Numbered from the stretch's first letter, positions 40,315-52,912 are shown. The stretch is DNA of 64,000 bases from Paralvinella palmiformis (GCA_025642065.1 JAODUP010000140.1:257501-321500), one strand, 5' to 3'. Notes: generated by a model from the sequence alone, not told the origin. Numbers and translations: made by a program.

Positions 40315-40506
40315 TGTTTCTAACGATGAACATAAACTAGTTATGTCGATGATATTTCACCACCAGGTGTAGTCAGTGTACTGTCTCCCAGTTCCCATGT
40401 CATTGCAGTCTCTATGACAATCAGTGTCGTGATGTGACAGCAAGTTGTACACAGAATGAAGGTTCTATTGGCATTGGTCAGAAGGTGTGTGTGTGTGTGT
40501 GTGTGT
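40315..40506 (+). pseudogene. Duplicated copy of plexin exon 8 (PSI2) with flanks
   Basis: This segment matches 61274 onward of the plexin gene: about 50 bp of upstream intron, the acceptor, the whole 118-nt exon (40367-40484) and the adjoining (GT)n. Within the exon there are no indels and only two adjacent substitutions, at 40406 and 40407. They change the PSI core Trp-Cys (TGG TGT) to Cys-Ser (TGC AGT). The upstream intron part differs by a one-base indel and a few substitutions. Homology stops before TGTTTCTAACG on the left and at the microsatellite on the right. The copy lies about 13 kb upstream of the first plexin coding exon, in the same orientation, with acceptor and donor dinucleotides intact. 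It encodes no complete domain, so it is best read as a recent exon-sized duplication, although inclusion in a long 5' UTR transcript cannot be excluded. Confidence 0.9.
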
Positions 40507-42054
40507 TGCAAACGATTCGTTTGGCAGTCATCATTATGATCTGTGACCTCGTTTACATTACATAATGGAGCCATAACGGTTTGTATAGAAGCTAGTTGAT
40601 GCCTTTGTCTGGGAGTACATCGTCACTGTCGGGCGGACGTTTGGGTTTCTTATCGGTTGATCTCCACCCGACTGTCTACCTGTGTCAGGTTAGCTTTAGA
40701 TAATGTGGATGTCATCCATGATTAATAATGTGCGCTTGATGGATCATCATATTTTCATGATATGTTTCAGATGGCCATTGGCACAATTGGCATCCGATCC
40801 TTTGCCGAATAGCGCATTGCAACGAACACAGTCAGTTGTTTGGAATGGCTACTTACTGAGAAATAAAATCTCATCCTTGGGTCATCAATGTAGCAGTAGA
40901 CAGAATCAGAGGTTTCAACTGGCCATTAGTACATAATGCACATGCGTATACCAACTAAAGAGAGATCTAGTAATGCGTGTATTCGCTTGTAATATAAGCT
41001 GCAAAAATGAGAACAACTGCCGGGTATAACACACGCACACAAACAAACACACACAGAGAGAGAGAGAGAGAATGGTTTCAGTGGACGGCGCTTTTAACTC
41101 CTAAGTGCACTTCATGCGATTTGCACTGATGTATGTTTGGCAGCCAGCTCCGTATATTTATGGTTTAATGAGCTTATTCATTCCAGTAATGCCCCGACGA
41201 CCTGGTATGCCGACTACAATACAATATCGGCCACTATCCGACTGATACTGGACACGGTGACGTTTGTTTGTAACTCCATCTGAGTGTGTCCATCTTTTGA
41301 GCGGGCTTTTAGTTGACGGGAGATTGGACGCTAGAAAGAATCTATTTGCTAGCTGACAGCTTCAATCCCCAGAGAATCTTTCTAATTACTGGCTGACAAG
41401 CGTTTGAGTTGTGTGCCATTTCAAATAATGCAGCATCTTAGTGCAATATCTGCTATATAATAATAGTGGAACACCCGAAACCCCTGCGTGTGTGTAAGTG
41501 TGTGTGTGTGTGTTCTGTCTGTGCATCATGGTTATTTCCTTACTGTCTGTATCTATCGTTATCTGTGTTTTGGGCTATTTGTATCCGTGTCTACGTGTCC
41601 ATCTCTTTCTTCTGATGTCTCACAACTATCTACTGTTTTGTTAACACGTTTGTCTCTTTCCGATTTAGTATCTTTGTTTATCACTTTGTTACCGACTTTG
41701 TCATCCGATGTGTCAGTAAGACACACACACCACCCATAAGACGTTATTGTTAGTTCTAGCTGGATATGTATCTTACTTTGTAGAAGAGAAGTAAATTTCG
41801 TAAACATCTAGTAACTTAGAAGAAAAACAATCCATTTCATATTGTTCTTGGTCAGTGCTTACATAAACCTTTACATATTAAAGGTGTTGTTTCAGTAACT
41901 CGGAATCGTGTGGAGAAGATAGGTGATAGATAGATAGTTAGTTTATTTGACAATTTCCATTTATAAACATTTCGCTGATAGACGATAGAAAATTTCTTAA
42001 AAGTAAAATTTTATCATGAAAGTGTGGGTCCAATACAAGTGCACGTACGGTCAT

Positions 42055-42057
<3 letters not shown>

Positions 42058-42119
<62 letters not shown>
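42058..42119. repeat. (GA)n microsatellite
   Basis: A GA run with one interruption near 42090. Confidence 0.97.
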
Positions 42120-42122
<3 letters not shown>

Positions 42123-42373
42123 CTTAATTTTGTGCTAGACCATTATTTCAGAGAACATTTTATATTTCGGGGTCAAAACATCCAAATAAATGGCCAACAG
42201 ATAAACTGAAAAGCTTTATTGTAAACAGTAAACACTTAACATTGGACATTATACAGGCTATTGATTGATTACTAAATAAACTAGATTAATATAACATCTG
42301 ATGAGTGTTTTCTACCTTTATAAACGTGCATAGTATGATAACTGTTAGTGTATTTAGCAGGTAAAGTCAGACC

Positions 42374-42423
<50 letters not shown>
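42374..42423. repeat. (TG)n microsatellite
   Basis: Uninterrupted TG run of about 50 bp. Confidence 0.97.
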
Positions 42424-42427
<4 letters not shown>

Positions 42428-43039
42428 CAGGAGGTTACCGATTTTGCGTGCTGAGGTCGTTAAAAGTGGCTGAAATGGTTTGATAAACATATTTATTGGA
42501 TGGAGGAGTGAGAGGGGTGGCTAGGAAATAGGCGCGTGTGCGTGCGCGCGCGCGCGTGTGTAAAAACAAGTCCCCTCTGAACAATATATCTCCAAATGCC
42601 CTACGTATATTACCATTTCTCTGCCCCTATATAATCCCCAATTCTCTGCCAGTTCATGTCCTAACGCTGTACATCTCTTTGAGAGGATGATACATTCACA
42701 TTTGATTCGATCTATCATTGACGCCTGTCAGTTGTGGTTGACGGTAATTCACTGGAATCAGATCTTAGCCTCTAATTTCCTCCATTTCTCCAGTACGTAC
42801 AATTGACGTACCCTGCCCATCTCTCAAAAGATGATATTTATTATAACAAAACATACGTCAACATTGAATGTATCTGGTCACCTACTGATGGCATGTCGCA
42901 ATGTTCTAGCACGATTGTAATTTCCCTGGTATTTATTCTTGTACAGTTATAACATTATTATGATACCAAACTTATAAAGCGCTCTTTTCATACTTAAAGC
43001 CTGTTCAAAAGCGATGTAAATAAACTTATGGGAAAAAAC

Positions 43040-43041
<2 letters not shown>

Positions 43042-43073
<32 letters not shown>
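43042..43073. repeat. (TA)n microsatellite
   Basis: Uninterrupted TA run. Confidence 0.95.
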
Positions 43074-43074
<1 letters not shown>

Positions 43075-43819
43075 ATATAACAAATATAATACGATTATTT
43101 CATAACAATATATGTATAAAGCTAAATTGGGATATATAAAACTGACTAATAAAAAAGAAGAAATTCAACACCTAAATGGCACGAGAACAAATGCGTTATT
43201 TTGTTCATTGTTTTGGAATCACGAATGTGAGCTGGGAGTGCATTCCATAGTTCCACAAATGTTGTCTTTTCTATCTGTTGGCAAACAATTACGTGTATTT
43301 ATTTATCGTAAAAATGTTTCCTTTTCAAATATTTGTATTTTGAAATTTGGCTTCGCATGGTTTGTATTAGTGTTTAATTTGTTGGTGTATGGATAGGAAG
43401 GTCGGGGCCAACAAGAACACATTTCTAGTAAAAAATAGTGTAGACATTCTAGTAATAGACTTGGCATAGTCTTGTTTATTTAAGGGGACCGTACAGAATC
43501 TTGTACTTTTAGTATCTTTAACAATAAATATTTTTCTATATTTACAAATTCATGGATCAAATTCACTACTAAATTATCAAAATAAACCCTGTTTTCTATG
43601 AGTCAATGTTTATATTATAAATACTTAGATGTATTCCGTGTACAGGTTTTTATCTGTTTTATAATTGTTGCTGTTTATAAGTCTGTTTCTGTCCGTTTTG
43701 TTATATAAATGACAACTGTTGTCTTAAGTGATATTAACAAATCTAAACGAAGAATTCCGGGTCTTAATATATCTACCTTTGTCAATCATCAGTTTTATAT
43801 AGATTATAAATACCGCTTG

Positions 43820-44010
43820 TTTGGCCTCATGGGTACAGTGTGGAACTATTTACCCATGGTTATGATCATGCTGGGCGGGAGGTCGGAGGTTCGAATCCCG
43901 GTCGTGGCACTATAGTAGGAGGTGGTTTTCACCTAGCCAAGCAATTGGCAAAGTTTTCTCCGCCGAATATGTCATATATTGTAAATTTATTTAGAATTGG
44001 TCCCCGTGGT
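43820..44010 (+). mobile_element. Possible tRNA-derived SINE (third type)
   Basis: A strong B-box-like GGTTCGAATCCCG lies at 43888-43900. A possible A-box region is upstream (GGCCTCATGGGTACAGTG), followed by a non-tRNA body. No second copy or target-site duplication was found in the window, so this rests on the Pol III promoter resemblance alone. A decayed tRNA gene is the alternative. Confidence 0.35.
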
Positions 44011-46104
44011 GAAGCTGTAAATTACAGACTATATTCGTCTCCCCCCATTTGAGGTAGCTATATAGTATATAAGCCACGTAAAATGTTCTTATAATGCTTA
44101 TGTTTATATTTTAATTCTAAATAGAGATGTTTCAATGGTGGTTATTCTTGGTAAAACTGTTTAATTCTTGGCTGGAACTGGGTGGCACAATGTCGTAAAA
44201 TATCGTATGACATATAATCTTTATCGTGGTTACTGTTCTGTGAATGAACGTCGTATCCGCTTAATGGCTGAAATGTAATCAACCGTGTGATGGCCATGCA
44301 CTTGGCATGATCTGTTAGGAATATAAAAATTGTTTACAGCCTGCAAAATGTATCTCTGGGGGAGGGAGGGGGGGGGGAGCATCGTTGTGACTTTTCGGCA
44401 ATAAATGACGTGTATTGATAACTGGTAGGTAGTCATTTATTTTTTATCTACCCTGGTTAGGTTACTGTTGATGGGGGAAGTCCATTTCTACTCTGGGATA
44501 GAACGGCCTATGGCATGATCTTGTCTAACCATATTAAACCTGTTGTTGGTTTATTGTTTCACTTTATGAGCGATAGTCAGACATTCAGTTGGAGATATCT
44601 GCGTTATTTGAATATAAATAATCTTACAACATTAGATGGTAAAGATCCAAATCTGAAAATTTCTAGCTAGCTAGCTAACAATCGAATGCCATTGGTCAGC
44701 TACGTTTATAAATATTCGCAGAGTGAACACAATTTAGCCAATCATCTAGCCGCTATTTTGTATCACGTGATTAGCCAATCTGCCGCCACACGCGAACTCC
44801 GTGAACTTTGCCTCAGACGTTGAATTTTTGGACTGTTGGTGGTTTTTACGAGTTTCTTTCTTTTCGGTGTTTTGTCGAGAATACAGGGAAGTGTGACAAA
44901 TAATAGCTAATAACACAAATAACATCGGTCTGAACTCCGATCTGTATTTAATTACGAAGCCGGTGGCTGACAGCAAAATTATGACCACAGACATTAGTAT
45001 GTCCGGATCGAGTTTCCATTAATTTCCCCTAGCATCATTGGCTGATGTTGGCCGATGGTTGATGAAAAATTCAGCATTTCCTGATTAGTCTGTTTAACAA
45101 ACAGAAGTAATTGCTGCCATTTGTTTTCGCCACTCAGCACGCGCCCTACTCGAACAGTGATGGGGACAAAATGAGACTTGGATTGGGTTCTATGCTCTCG
45201 TAAAAATGCATTTGTTGATTCCCTCAGGGAATCCTGTTTTCTATGAAAGCGGCTATGATTTTTTTCAATCGCTACGTTAGACCCGTATGACTGTTATTCG
45301 GCAGATGGAATGTTGTCAAAGCAAACCTCGTTGTGCACACCTAATCAAGAGCTGATAGCGTTCGAATCCATGACTTGCCGATAATGATGATGATGATGGT
45401 GGTGGTGGTGGTGTCGGTGGTGGCGGTGGCGCCACAGATAACCGCGGGTGGATAAGGTCAGCACATGATGTTACAATGAGACAGTGTGATAACAGTACAC
45501 GCCATAAATAGAGAAAAAAATCCGGGGACAAAAACACCTATCAAGTCAACGAATGGATACGTCCATCAGTAAAGACGCTCGCTTCCGGATAGAAAGACGT
45601 GTATGTTGCCGAACTGGAGCATCATGAGATAACATTGGACTATGAAATATTGATAAACAATTATATATTATGCTGCGTTTTGTTCAGTATGTCCCTGATA
45701 AGTCCGCCGATAACGAGTTTGGCTAGGAGAGTCCCAGGAGATCGTGAACGAACCGCGATATTCCAATATGGAAGTGTTAGTGTTGTTATTGTTGTTGTTC
45801 TTGTTACTCTTGATGTTGCCTCCGCTGTAACGTTATAAGTCGCCGGTGCTGATATTGTTACCGACTCCCAGTACTCATGCTGTAGATCGTTCATTGACAA
45901 GACAGTGAGTGAGAGCCTGTTTTGTTATTCGTCTTATTGTATTCATTGGCATTTGTATCAAGCGTATTTTCTTCTTCATATTTCCGACTATTTAAATACC
46001 ATTTAACCAATACATTAAGTAAGGGCCATAATATGCGTGCCATCTCTACAGATGACAACCTATTTTTTGACTCATGAACTGACACTTGTGGCCGTTAAGG
46101 GCAT

Positions 46105-46256
46105 ATCTATGGCTCATTGGTTACAGCGCATGACCGTAAACCTCCAGGTTGTCGGTTTAAATCCGGCTCATGCCTGTATTTGTGGGATTTGCTTCATTAG
46201 GAAGATGCCGTATGTCCTAGATGTAATCACCGCAAAGGCTAAACAACTCAATTAAA
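46105..46256 (+). mobile_element. tRNA-derived SINE, family 2
   Basis: The A-box-like TGGCTCATTGGTTACAGCGC and B-box-like GGTTTAAATCC are followed by a body with TGTATTTGTGGGATTTGCTTC. The same order of B box, TGTGTTTGTGGGAT and a CACC-AAA-CTTAAACAA-like 3' part occurs at 62892-63058. A partial minus-strand copy lies at 46304-46395. Confidence 0.65.
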
Positions 46257-46303
46257 TTGTTGGCTGTTGAAATTTCATAACATACATTATTTGATTTTAT
46301 GAG

Positions 46304-46395
46304 AGTGAGTGAGTGAGTGCGTGGGTACTGTTATTTAACCTCGCTTCTAGTCTGATATGGGGTCATATGACCGAGGGCCAACTCTTCGGGAAGAA
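46304..46395 (-). mobile_element. SINE family 2 3' fragment
   Basis: On the minus strand it has GAGTTGGCCCTCGGTCATATG followed by a diverged middle and a CACTCACTCACTCACT tail. This matches the GGAGTTGGCCCTCAATCAG...CTCACTCACC end of the copy at 62892-63058. Confidence 0.55.
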
Positions 46396-47150
46396 TGAGA
46401 AGATCGGATGAAATATCTTACAGACACTTAATGACTTGTAACATTGGGATATGAATGTTGACCCGGAATTCTATAGGGCGGTGTGCTCTCAGTTGTCCTA
46501 TGGGAGCAACTATTTGATTCTGTGCGTAATAAGAGGTACGGCTGTAAGAAATATTCGATCTATTTATAACAGGAAATATAATAACGTGTAAATAATATAT
46601 TGTCATCTTTTGATTCTTGTTTTCACATCTATCTCAGATCCGGGTTGCCTGTAGACTATTAGTTCGAACAACGTCGGCCATCCATCAGTATATTTTGTTC
46701 GCTCAACTTCGTTGAGTTTTATTTTTAATAAATAATTCAATGTACTGGCTATGGTATAGCGCGCAGTATATTTAGTGGTCTTAACAAGCTGGGTCTGCTG
46801 CTGAAAGTCCTCCACCTCCTGCATCCCATTATATATTTCTGATATAAATCTTGCCTATAAATTGTTTATGCGATAATTGCTGTCAGAAGTGGTTGATTGT
46901 TGTTAAGTCCCCTCAGTACGAGCTCTGTTGTGAAGATTTAGTATAAAATATGGATCATATTCCACGACTTTTCTGCCACTGACTGTCAGATGCCAACAGT
47001 TTCTTGATGGCTAAAAGCATTCAATAGTAAACGTGTGTCCATGAATCTGTTAGCATTTCCTGACTTGTCATTTATAGCAAGACGTGATAGAAAGGGTTTT
47101 GTGCTTTATGTATCACTGTTTATTGTTTGGAGAAAAATGTCTGTATATAT

Positions 47151-47151
<1 letters not shown>

Positions 47152-47193
<42 letters not shown>

Positions 47194-47283
47194 GTGGAAA
47201 TGCTCATCTGTTTGTATTGTGTAGTACAACTATAAATGATTTAAAGTGCAATGGAAAAAACATATTGGCTGTTTTCATTCCAA

Positions 47284-47330
<47 letters not shown>
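47152..47330. repeat. (TA)n and (TG)n microsatellites
   Basis: A TA run at about 47152-47190 and a TG run at about 47285-47329, with unique DNA between. Confidence 0.95.
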
Positions 47331-47332
<2 letters not shown>

Positions 47333-47461
47333 CATCGTGCTGATTTTCAGACAGTACTATTCATCCTTTGGGCTGGGCCGTGGACTATAATAACGTTCTA
47401 ACCTAGGAATCTTTCCAACATCAGCTCAGACTCTTGTCATCCATTAATAACCTGGTTGTTG

Positions 47462-47514
47462 TATAAAAGCACCGAGCTTACTGCACTTACTCAGATAACA
47501 ATCCCGATGTCACG
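47462..47514 (+). promoter_or_regulatory. Candidate TATA/Inr core promoter and very short first exon
   Basis: TATAAAAG starts at 47462. TCAGAT, an initiator-like sequence, has its A at 47493, 31 bases after the first T of the TATA box, which is the standard spacing. A splice-donor-like CACG|GTAAGAG follows at 47514/47515. Together these could be a promoter and 22-nt first exon joining the plexin acceptor at 53465. It is a motif combination only; each part occurs by chance in AT-rich DNA. Confidence 0.3.
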
Positions 47515-48112
47515 GTAAGAGTTTAGTGATTTGATTTCAGTGATGCTTTAAGAAGTTATTATTATTCACACTGACGGATGTGATATTTTAATAATGGTTT
47601 ATGTTATTACTTTGATATTCATAATATGTTAATCGAAATTTGTAATTATTTGTGCTAGTTTACTAATGGGAGCATTTTAATGACTACGATGCTCATTGGA
47701 ATTGTGATATAACCTTACGGAGAGTTGGCGATGTTGCTATTTTACAGAAAGAAGATATTTTGTGTATCTTGCACTCTCCCCCCCCCCATGGAAGGTGATT
47801 CGTCCGTGGTGCAGTATTTGTTAGCTCCAGAATCTGTTAGGAGTGATTCGTTCAATTGTTATTCATTCTTCGGTTGGTCTAACATGACGGCCAGACCAGA
47901 TGACGGTTTTGTATTTGAGTATCCCAATCAAAGTGTTCCTGGGTGAAGTTTTCAAAACTGAGGCATTGTCACTGAGAGGGAACTATAACCTTCTTTGTGT
48001 CTGATCGTGTTTCGCTTGAATTTTAGATCGGATTGTTATTGTTGATTAGTGCATCGGATTCCTTCTCATGGTCGTAATATGTGGGTGGGGGGGGCAGTTA
48101 CTCATGCATGCA

Positions 48113-48175
48113 GTGAGTGAGTGACTGAGTGAGTGACTGAGTGAGTGACTGACTGAGTGAGTGACTGAGTGAGTC
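48113..48175. repeat. (GTGA/GACT)n tetranucleotide tract
   Basis: Alternating GAGT, GTGA and CTGA units. It may be an expanded SINE family 2 tail, as at 19038-19196. Confidence 0.85.
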
Positions 48176-49683
48176 AAATGGTAAGATTAGCGCCACCAAA
48201 TATGCCATCAATTCTCTGTTCTAAATTTATGTGGAATTTATCTCGGTGTAGAAAGTATTAAATTATGAAGTAGCTACATCTTTCTGGCGATCTCCGTAAC
48301 TAGCCATATGATAACTGCTTCAAAGTTATAATATGATTGTTATGACCTTTGGCTGCCTTCCAGATTATTATTTTTATCATTATTATTACTAATACTACCT
48401 TTACTGCTACTACTGAAGGCTTCCTCCATTCCTGCCAATAACATGGTCCACACCCTGGGAGATTTCTTAGATGCGTTCAGACTGTAGCATCTTCTTGCCT
48501 TATCAGATGTAGCGCCCCAAATCACGCTTTGTGTGCCCTCCTCGTGTGTGGCTAATTCCGTCGTATTTTAACCAGTTCCCGTCTCTGTGTTAGTGACAGC
48601 GTTTGCTGCTCAGTGGAGCGTCTCCAACAGTCGTCAACGCTTTCTCTTCTATAAAGTGTTCAGATTCTGTTTACGTTTCGATGCCTTTATCATCATCGCT
48701 GAGTTCAGTGCATTAATACCTACTTCAGATTCGAACACGGGCTGGTCTCCAGTCGGCGATATTATGAGCCCTCTGTATATTATAGAGCCAATAATTCTGT
48801 ATACGAGCTTCACCTATCTCCGGGTTGTTCGTGGCTCATCAACTCAGTTCGAGGTTGTCTCAACGATTACCGTTATATCTAAGTGAATGGCTGGTGTGAG
48901 CCACCGTTGAGCTCAGGTGCTGAGCCAACACGCTACCTGATCTAGGGCAAAAATGGGGATTATATATTTATTGTAAGAGTCCGCCATCCTTCTTCCGCGT
49001 GTGTCCTTCGGGCCTAATGTTAGACGATCCGGCGGTACGATCCGGTCAGCGTTGGCGGGGGGTGGGAGGTGGGAAGGTTGTTATAATACATGCCAGATGT
49101 GGCACAATAATCCATCAGTGCCGTGAAATAAGCAATTTGACGTATTATATTCGCTCTGTAGTCACCGCCATCGGTGTTATGATGGTATTGGCCGGCCGCT
49201 GTTCCCGATCTGTTCCCTGCGCCTCCGGTGTTCCCCGGGAGTCGGCCCGGTGATGGATGCTCTCCAGCAGCGAGTGATGTGATCCGATTACGGCGTCCGC
49301 TCATTAAAGCGCTCTCACTCGGCGAAGATTGTCACATATCTTCGCTAAACTTGTTACCATCTCAACGATGACGTCGTGTCCACTAGCCGACTGTCATATT
49401 GTCCGGGGGGGGAGGTCCAGATCGGGGTCACACCGAGACCGCACGAAGGAGTCTAATATAAACGGTGTCACACTGTGGGACGTTACTTACCTATAATGAA
49501 TGGTTATTGTTTCGCCAGCTCTCGATCGTCATGTGTTAATATAGTGTGTTTATGGCGAGAAATAAACGGCGTCCCGTGTCAGATGTTGGACGTTGATTAA
49601 GGCTTCCTGGCTTACTGTGGCAAAGGGCATGCGTTATTTCTGGTGCGGTAACTCTGTTATGTTAAGTAATAAGAGAGACATGT

Positions 49684-49740
<57 letters not shown>
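49684..49740. repeat. (TC)n(AC)n(GA)n compound microsatellite
   Basis: TC, CA and GA runs in succession. The two outer arms are complementary and could form a hairpin around the CA loop. Confidence 0.9.
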
Positions 49741-50078
49741 CTGAGACTGGTGAGGCATTATTTGTCACAGCTTTATATAGTTCTAGTTAGCAGATGAATC
49801 ATCCAGAGGTAATTACAATTCGTAATTATCTGTACCAGTGCCTTTTTCCACACTCCATCTCCCCCCCCCCCCACACACACACACATGCCAGCACTGCACA
49901 GTGTAGATACAATGACCTCTTTACATTGGACGACGTCATTCGGGTTGAGGAAATAACATTAAATTTTATCGTAGTCGTGATTCAATGGAAGTAATATTTA
50001 TATCTGCAGATGGCATGATAGGCTCTCATTTGGTCTCACTCCCACAATATTGACCCGGGCCAGACAAAGACGTCATCT

Positions 50079-50081
50079 TGT

Positions 50082-50118
<37 letters not shown>

Positions 50119-50126
50119 CGTGTGTA
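50079..50126. repeat. (TG)n microsatellite
   Basis: TG run with minor interruptions. Confidence 0.9.
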
Positions 50127-51094
50127 GCTGGGAAGAAGAAAAAACGATGTAGCTGGGTAGCTGGCTAGTGGAGATGTCCTCGGAGACAGTGATAACATTT
50201 GTTTATTACATGTAATCATGTTTCCTTCGGTGTCTGGACTATATATAACTATCAGTTGTAGTTATGATGTTTGGCAGCACCACACACACACACACACACA
50301 CGCACACACACACACTCACACACGTGACATTCAGCGACCACAGCTAGTAAGGCATGAAGTCTAGTACATACAAATAACTGGACATCTGTGTTATTTAAAA
50401 TGTTCAGAGGTGCAGGATGATACTTTTCGATCGCGCATCTCTCTCTGCGAGAAGCAAATATTGTTCCGTCTAATGACCTCGACGGTTAATATTTTCTTTA
50501 CAATAATTTTACAGCTATTAAACCTTCATTGGGGTTTTTGGTAAAAAATACTGTTGATGTTTACCTTTAGTCAAAAAACTATTTCACAGCATTGGGATAT
50601 GTTTTTTGAGAATTTAAAAAAAGTCTTCAATGGTAGAAATGATAAACAATGGTATTCAAATTAATTGGTATTTTTTCCACAATAAATACACATCCAAGTT
50701 TCCAAATTTATAATGTTTGTAATTACTTACTTTGGCTAATGATGTACAACTATTGCTAAAAATTATTACGACTAATTATCATTTAGATAAGATCAGCCTG
50801 TTACTGTCAGTTTCTAGAACCGGTCGGTAACATCTCCCAAGTGTTCTCTTTATAAGTTTCACGATTCTTTCATTTGACTGTCATGATACCATCTAGATGT
50901 CGGCAGGAGATAGTACCCGGACTGCTGATGGTAATCTATGCATATCCTCTAACCCCCACCCCCACCACCTCATAGCCACCCCCACCACAGACACTGACAT
51001 TCACAGTTATATGTACTAGTATAGTAAATGTGACTACAGACAAAGTCAGATAATAACGATGTTCTTGTTATTAGTTAACCTGAACGATCAATGC

Positions 51095-51097
<3 letters not shown>

Positions 51098-51146
<49 letters not shown>

Positions 51147-51152
51147 TGTGTG
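51098..51152. repeat. (TC)n(TG)n compound microsatellite
   Basis: A TC run passes directly into a TG run. Confidence 0.95.
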
Positions 51153-51532
51153 ATCTCTGTAAATTGATATCTTACTGTGTGCATTTAAAATGGCTTAGTA
51201 CTGAACTCTAAGGACTTGATATTTTAGAACTAGAAAGGACACTCTTATCAGATTTGAATTAGCCGTTTAGTTAGATGAAATTTGAATGATGAAACTGGAT
51301 GAGTTTAGTTTTAAATGTGACAATCAGGCCAGTTATTGATTACTAAATGAAACATTCTACAGACATAAGTAACGCTGGCTGTGATCGAATCCCACAAACT
51401 TAACATCTGCAATTCACCAACTGTTGCAGTACTTCGGTTAATGCAATGTTATGTATTATGAGTTGAGGTAAAGTTGTAATTACAGGCGAGATGTATATGC
51501 GGTGTTTATCCGCTGAATACGGTGTAGTCATG

Positions 51533-51672
51533 TATGATGATTGATGTTTTACGGCCAATGTTGTGAACATGGTAGGCTAATGGTAGGTAATGAAGCGAAG
51601 TCAAAGATGAAACACCCTTCAGATATGCCCACGCCGAGGTTCGAACTCGGGTGGTAGTGATCTGTGAGGTGC
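51533..51672 (-). mobile_element. SINE family 1 copy with head and body deletions
   Basis: The minus strand carries part of the head with the B box (GAGTTCGAACCTC) and the body to TGGCCGTAAAACATC. The 5' part of the head is missing (the match jumps from CACAGATCACTACC directly to the flank). About 20 bases of the GTCGCTCGGC region are also lost. Confidence 0.8.
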
Positions 51673-52127
51673 CCGAATAGCAGATGTCCGCACTTCGACT
51701 AAAATATAGAACCGGCAAACTAAACAGAGACGTTTCAAGTGTCTCTGCATTAATACTTGCCAATCACAGACAGTAGAATATAGCGTCCGGAAAAAGGCGT
51801 AACTAAACACAATATATGAAGATTTGATGTGTCTGTGATTTCTTAAATGTCGACTTTACGATGAGTGTAGCAAATAGGATAATCGCATCAGTAAATACGG
51901 CGTCCTAAGTGATTATTTCTGCTGGTCAAGATTGTGTTCTTGTTAAATGGACAGTAATGTATCAACTTGAAATGTTGAATAGATTGTGCCGAATTTGTTA
52001 TTACGGGCAATAGTTATTACGGGCAATAGAATAATATGTGTACCTGTGTGTGCACACGTACACAGGATTATACGCTATCTATCTTTGCCATTAAAACAAC
52101 CCGCCCCCATCTCCATTACTATTCGTA

Positions 52128-52253
52128 GGCATATCTGAAGGTTGTTTCGTCTTTGACTTCGCCTCATTACCTTTGGAGGTCGCTCGGCCCATTTAGCCTA
52201 CCTTGTGCACAAAAGTGGCCGTAAAACACAATCATCATCATCATCATCATCAT
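52128..52253 (+). mobile_element. SINE family 1, 5'-truncated copy with ATC tail
   Basis: The body begins at GGCATATCTGAAGGTTG and continues to GTGGCCGTAAAACACAATC with an (ATC)n tail. The tRNA-like head is absent. 5' truncation is usual for retroposed copies. Confidence 0.85.
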
Positions 52254-52912
52254 ATCCATTAATATTGTGTTAAAACACAAAACTCGTTGTAGTGATCAAG
52301 TCTGATCCGTGAAATCACTGAAGGAAGCACCTGATTTTTGGATCATGGTGACTTTCATGGGAGTGTTTGAAACAGCAGAGACGCTGCATAAATCATGTTG
52401 ATCATTTAATCCGTTTATATATCCATAGAATTATCGGTTCATGCTTGTCTTTATGCCCTAGCCATAAATTCCTAGAATAAGCTAAACTTCAGACATTGTT
52501 GAGGGTGTAATTGTGTTGATCCGACAAGTTAATCATCTTGTTTCTTCAAGAAAAAATTTCTTTTTAAGCACATTCCATGCCATATATTAAATACCATTCT
52601 GTCTGCGCTATTAACGCCGAAATATTCTATGTATTTCACCACTGGAGAATCTCCCCGATGAATCAGCCTGAAAGAAATTGATGTTAAAGTCTCTAGCAAT
52701 GATGATGTGTATGAATTCGAGTTAAAAATATTATTCAATTTTAGCTGAAATGATGTCAAATATTTGGTATTTTGGGAAAGTATAGCACAACGCCTTTGAG
52801 GGTTTAATGGACTTTTTGCAAATTTAATTTTTTTTCTACAAATAATTTCTCATCCTACTGCATTGCAGACTGCCATCTTTGTACTTATCTGATGCTCCAC
52901 ATGTCGGGGGTG

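Larger units (their letters stand above)
40507..46104. other. Non-coding stretch with microsatellites
   Basis: No exon chain was found. GA, TG and TA microsatellites are listed separately. A CA/GA patch lies at about 41029-41072, a GC-dinucleotide run at 42543-42556, and a GGT run at 45397-45413 encodes a minus-strand Pro stretch. Confidence 0.5.
46396..52127. other. Non-coding stretch upstream of plexin
   Basis: No exon chain was found. The stretch holds TA, TG, GTGA, TC/CA and GA microsatellites, a CpG-rich patch at about 48.98-49.6 kb and a candidate TATA/initiator at 47462. DNA from about 50.5 kb onward becomes more AT-rich and CpG-poor, like the plexin gene body. Confidence 0.5.

Noticed and set aside
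43888..43900. tRNA gene at the strong B box
   Set aside because: No matching acceptor stem or anticodon arm could be paired; kept only as a possible SINE.
46105..46395. Inverted pair of SINE family 2 copies as a single foldback transposon
   Set aside because: The two copies cover different parts of the element (head/body versus 3' tail) and do not form matched terminal repeats.
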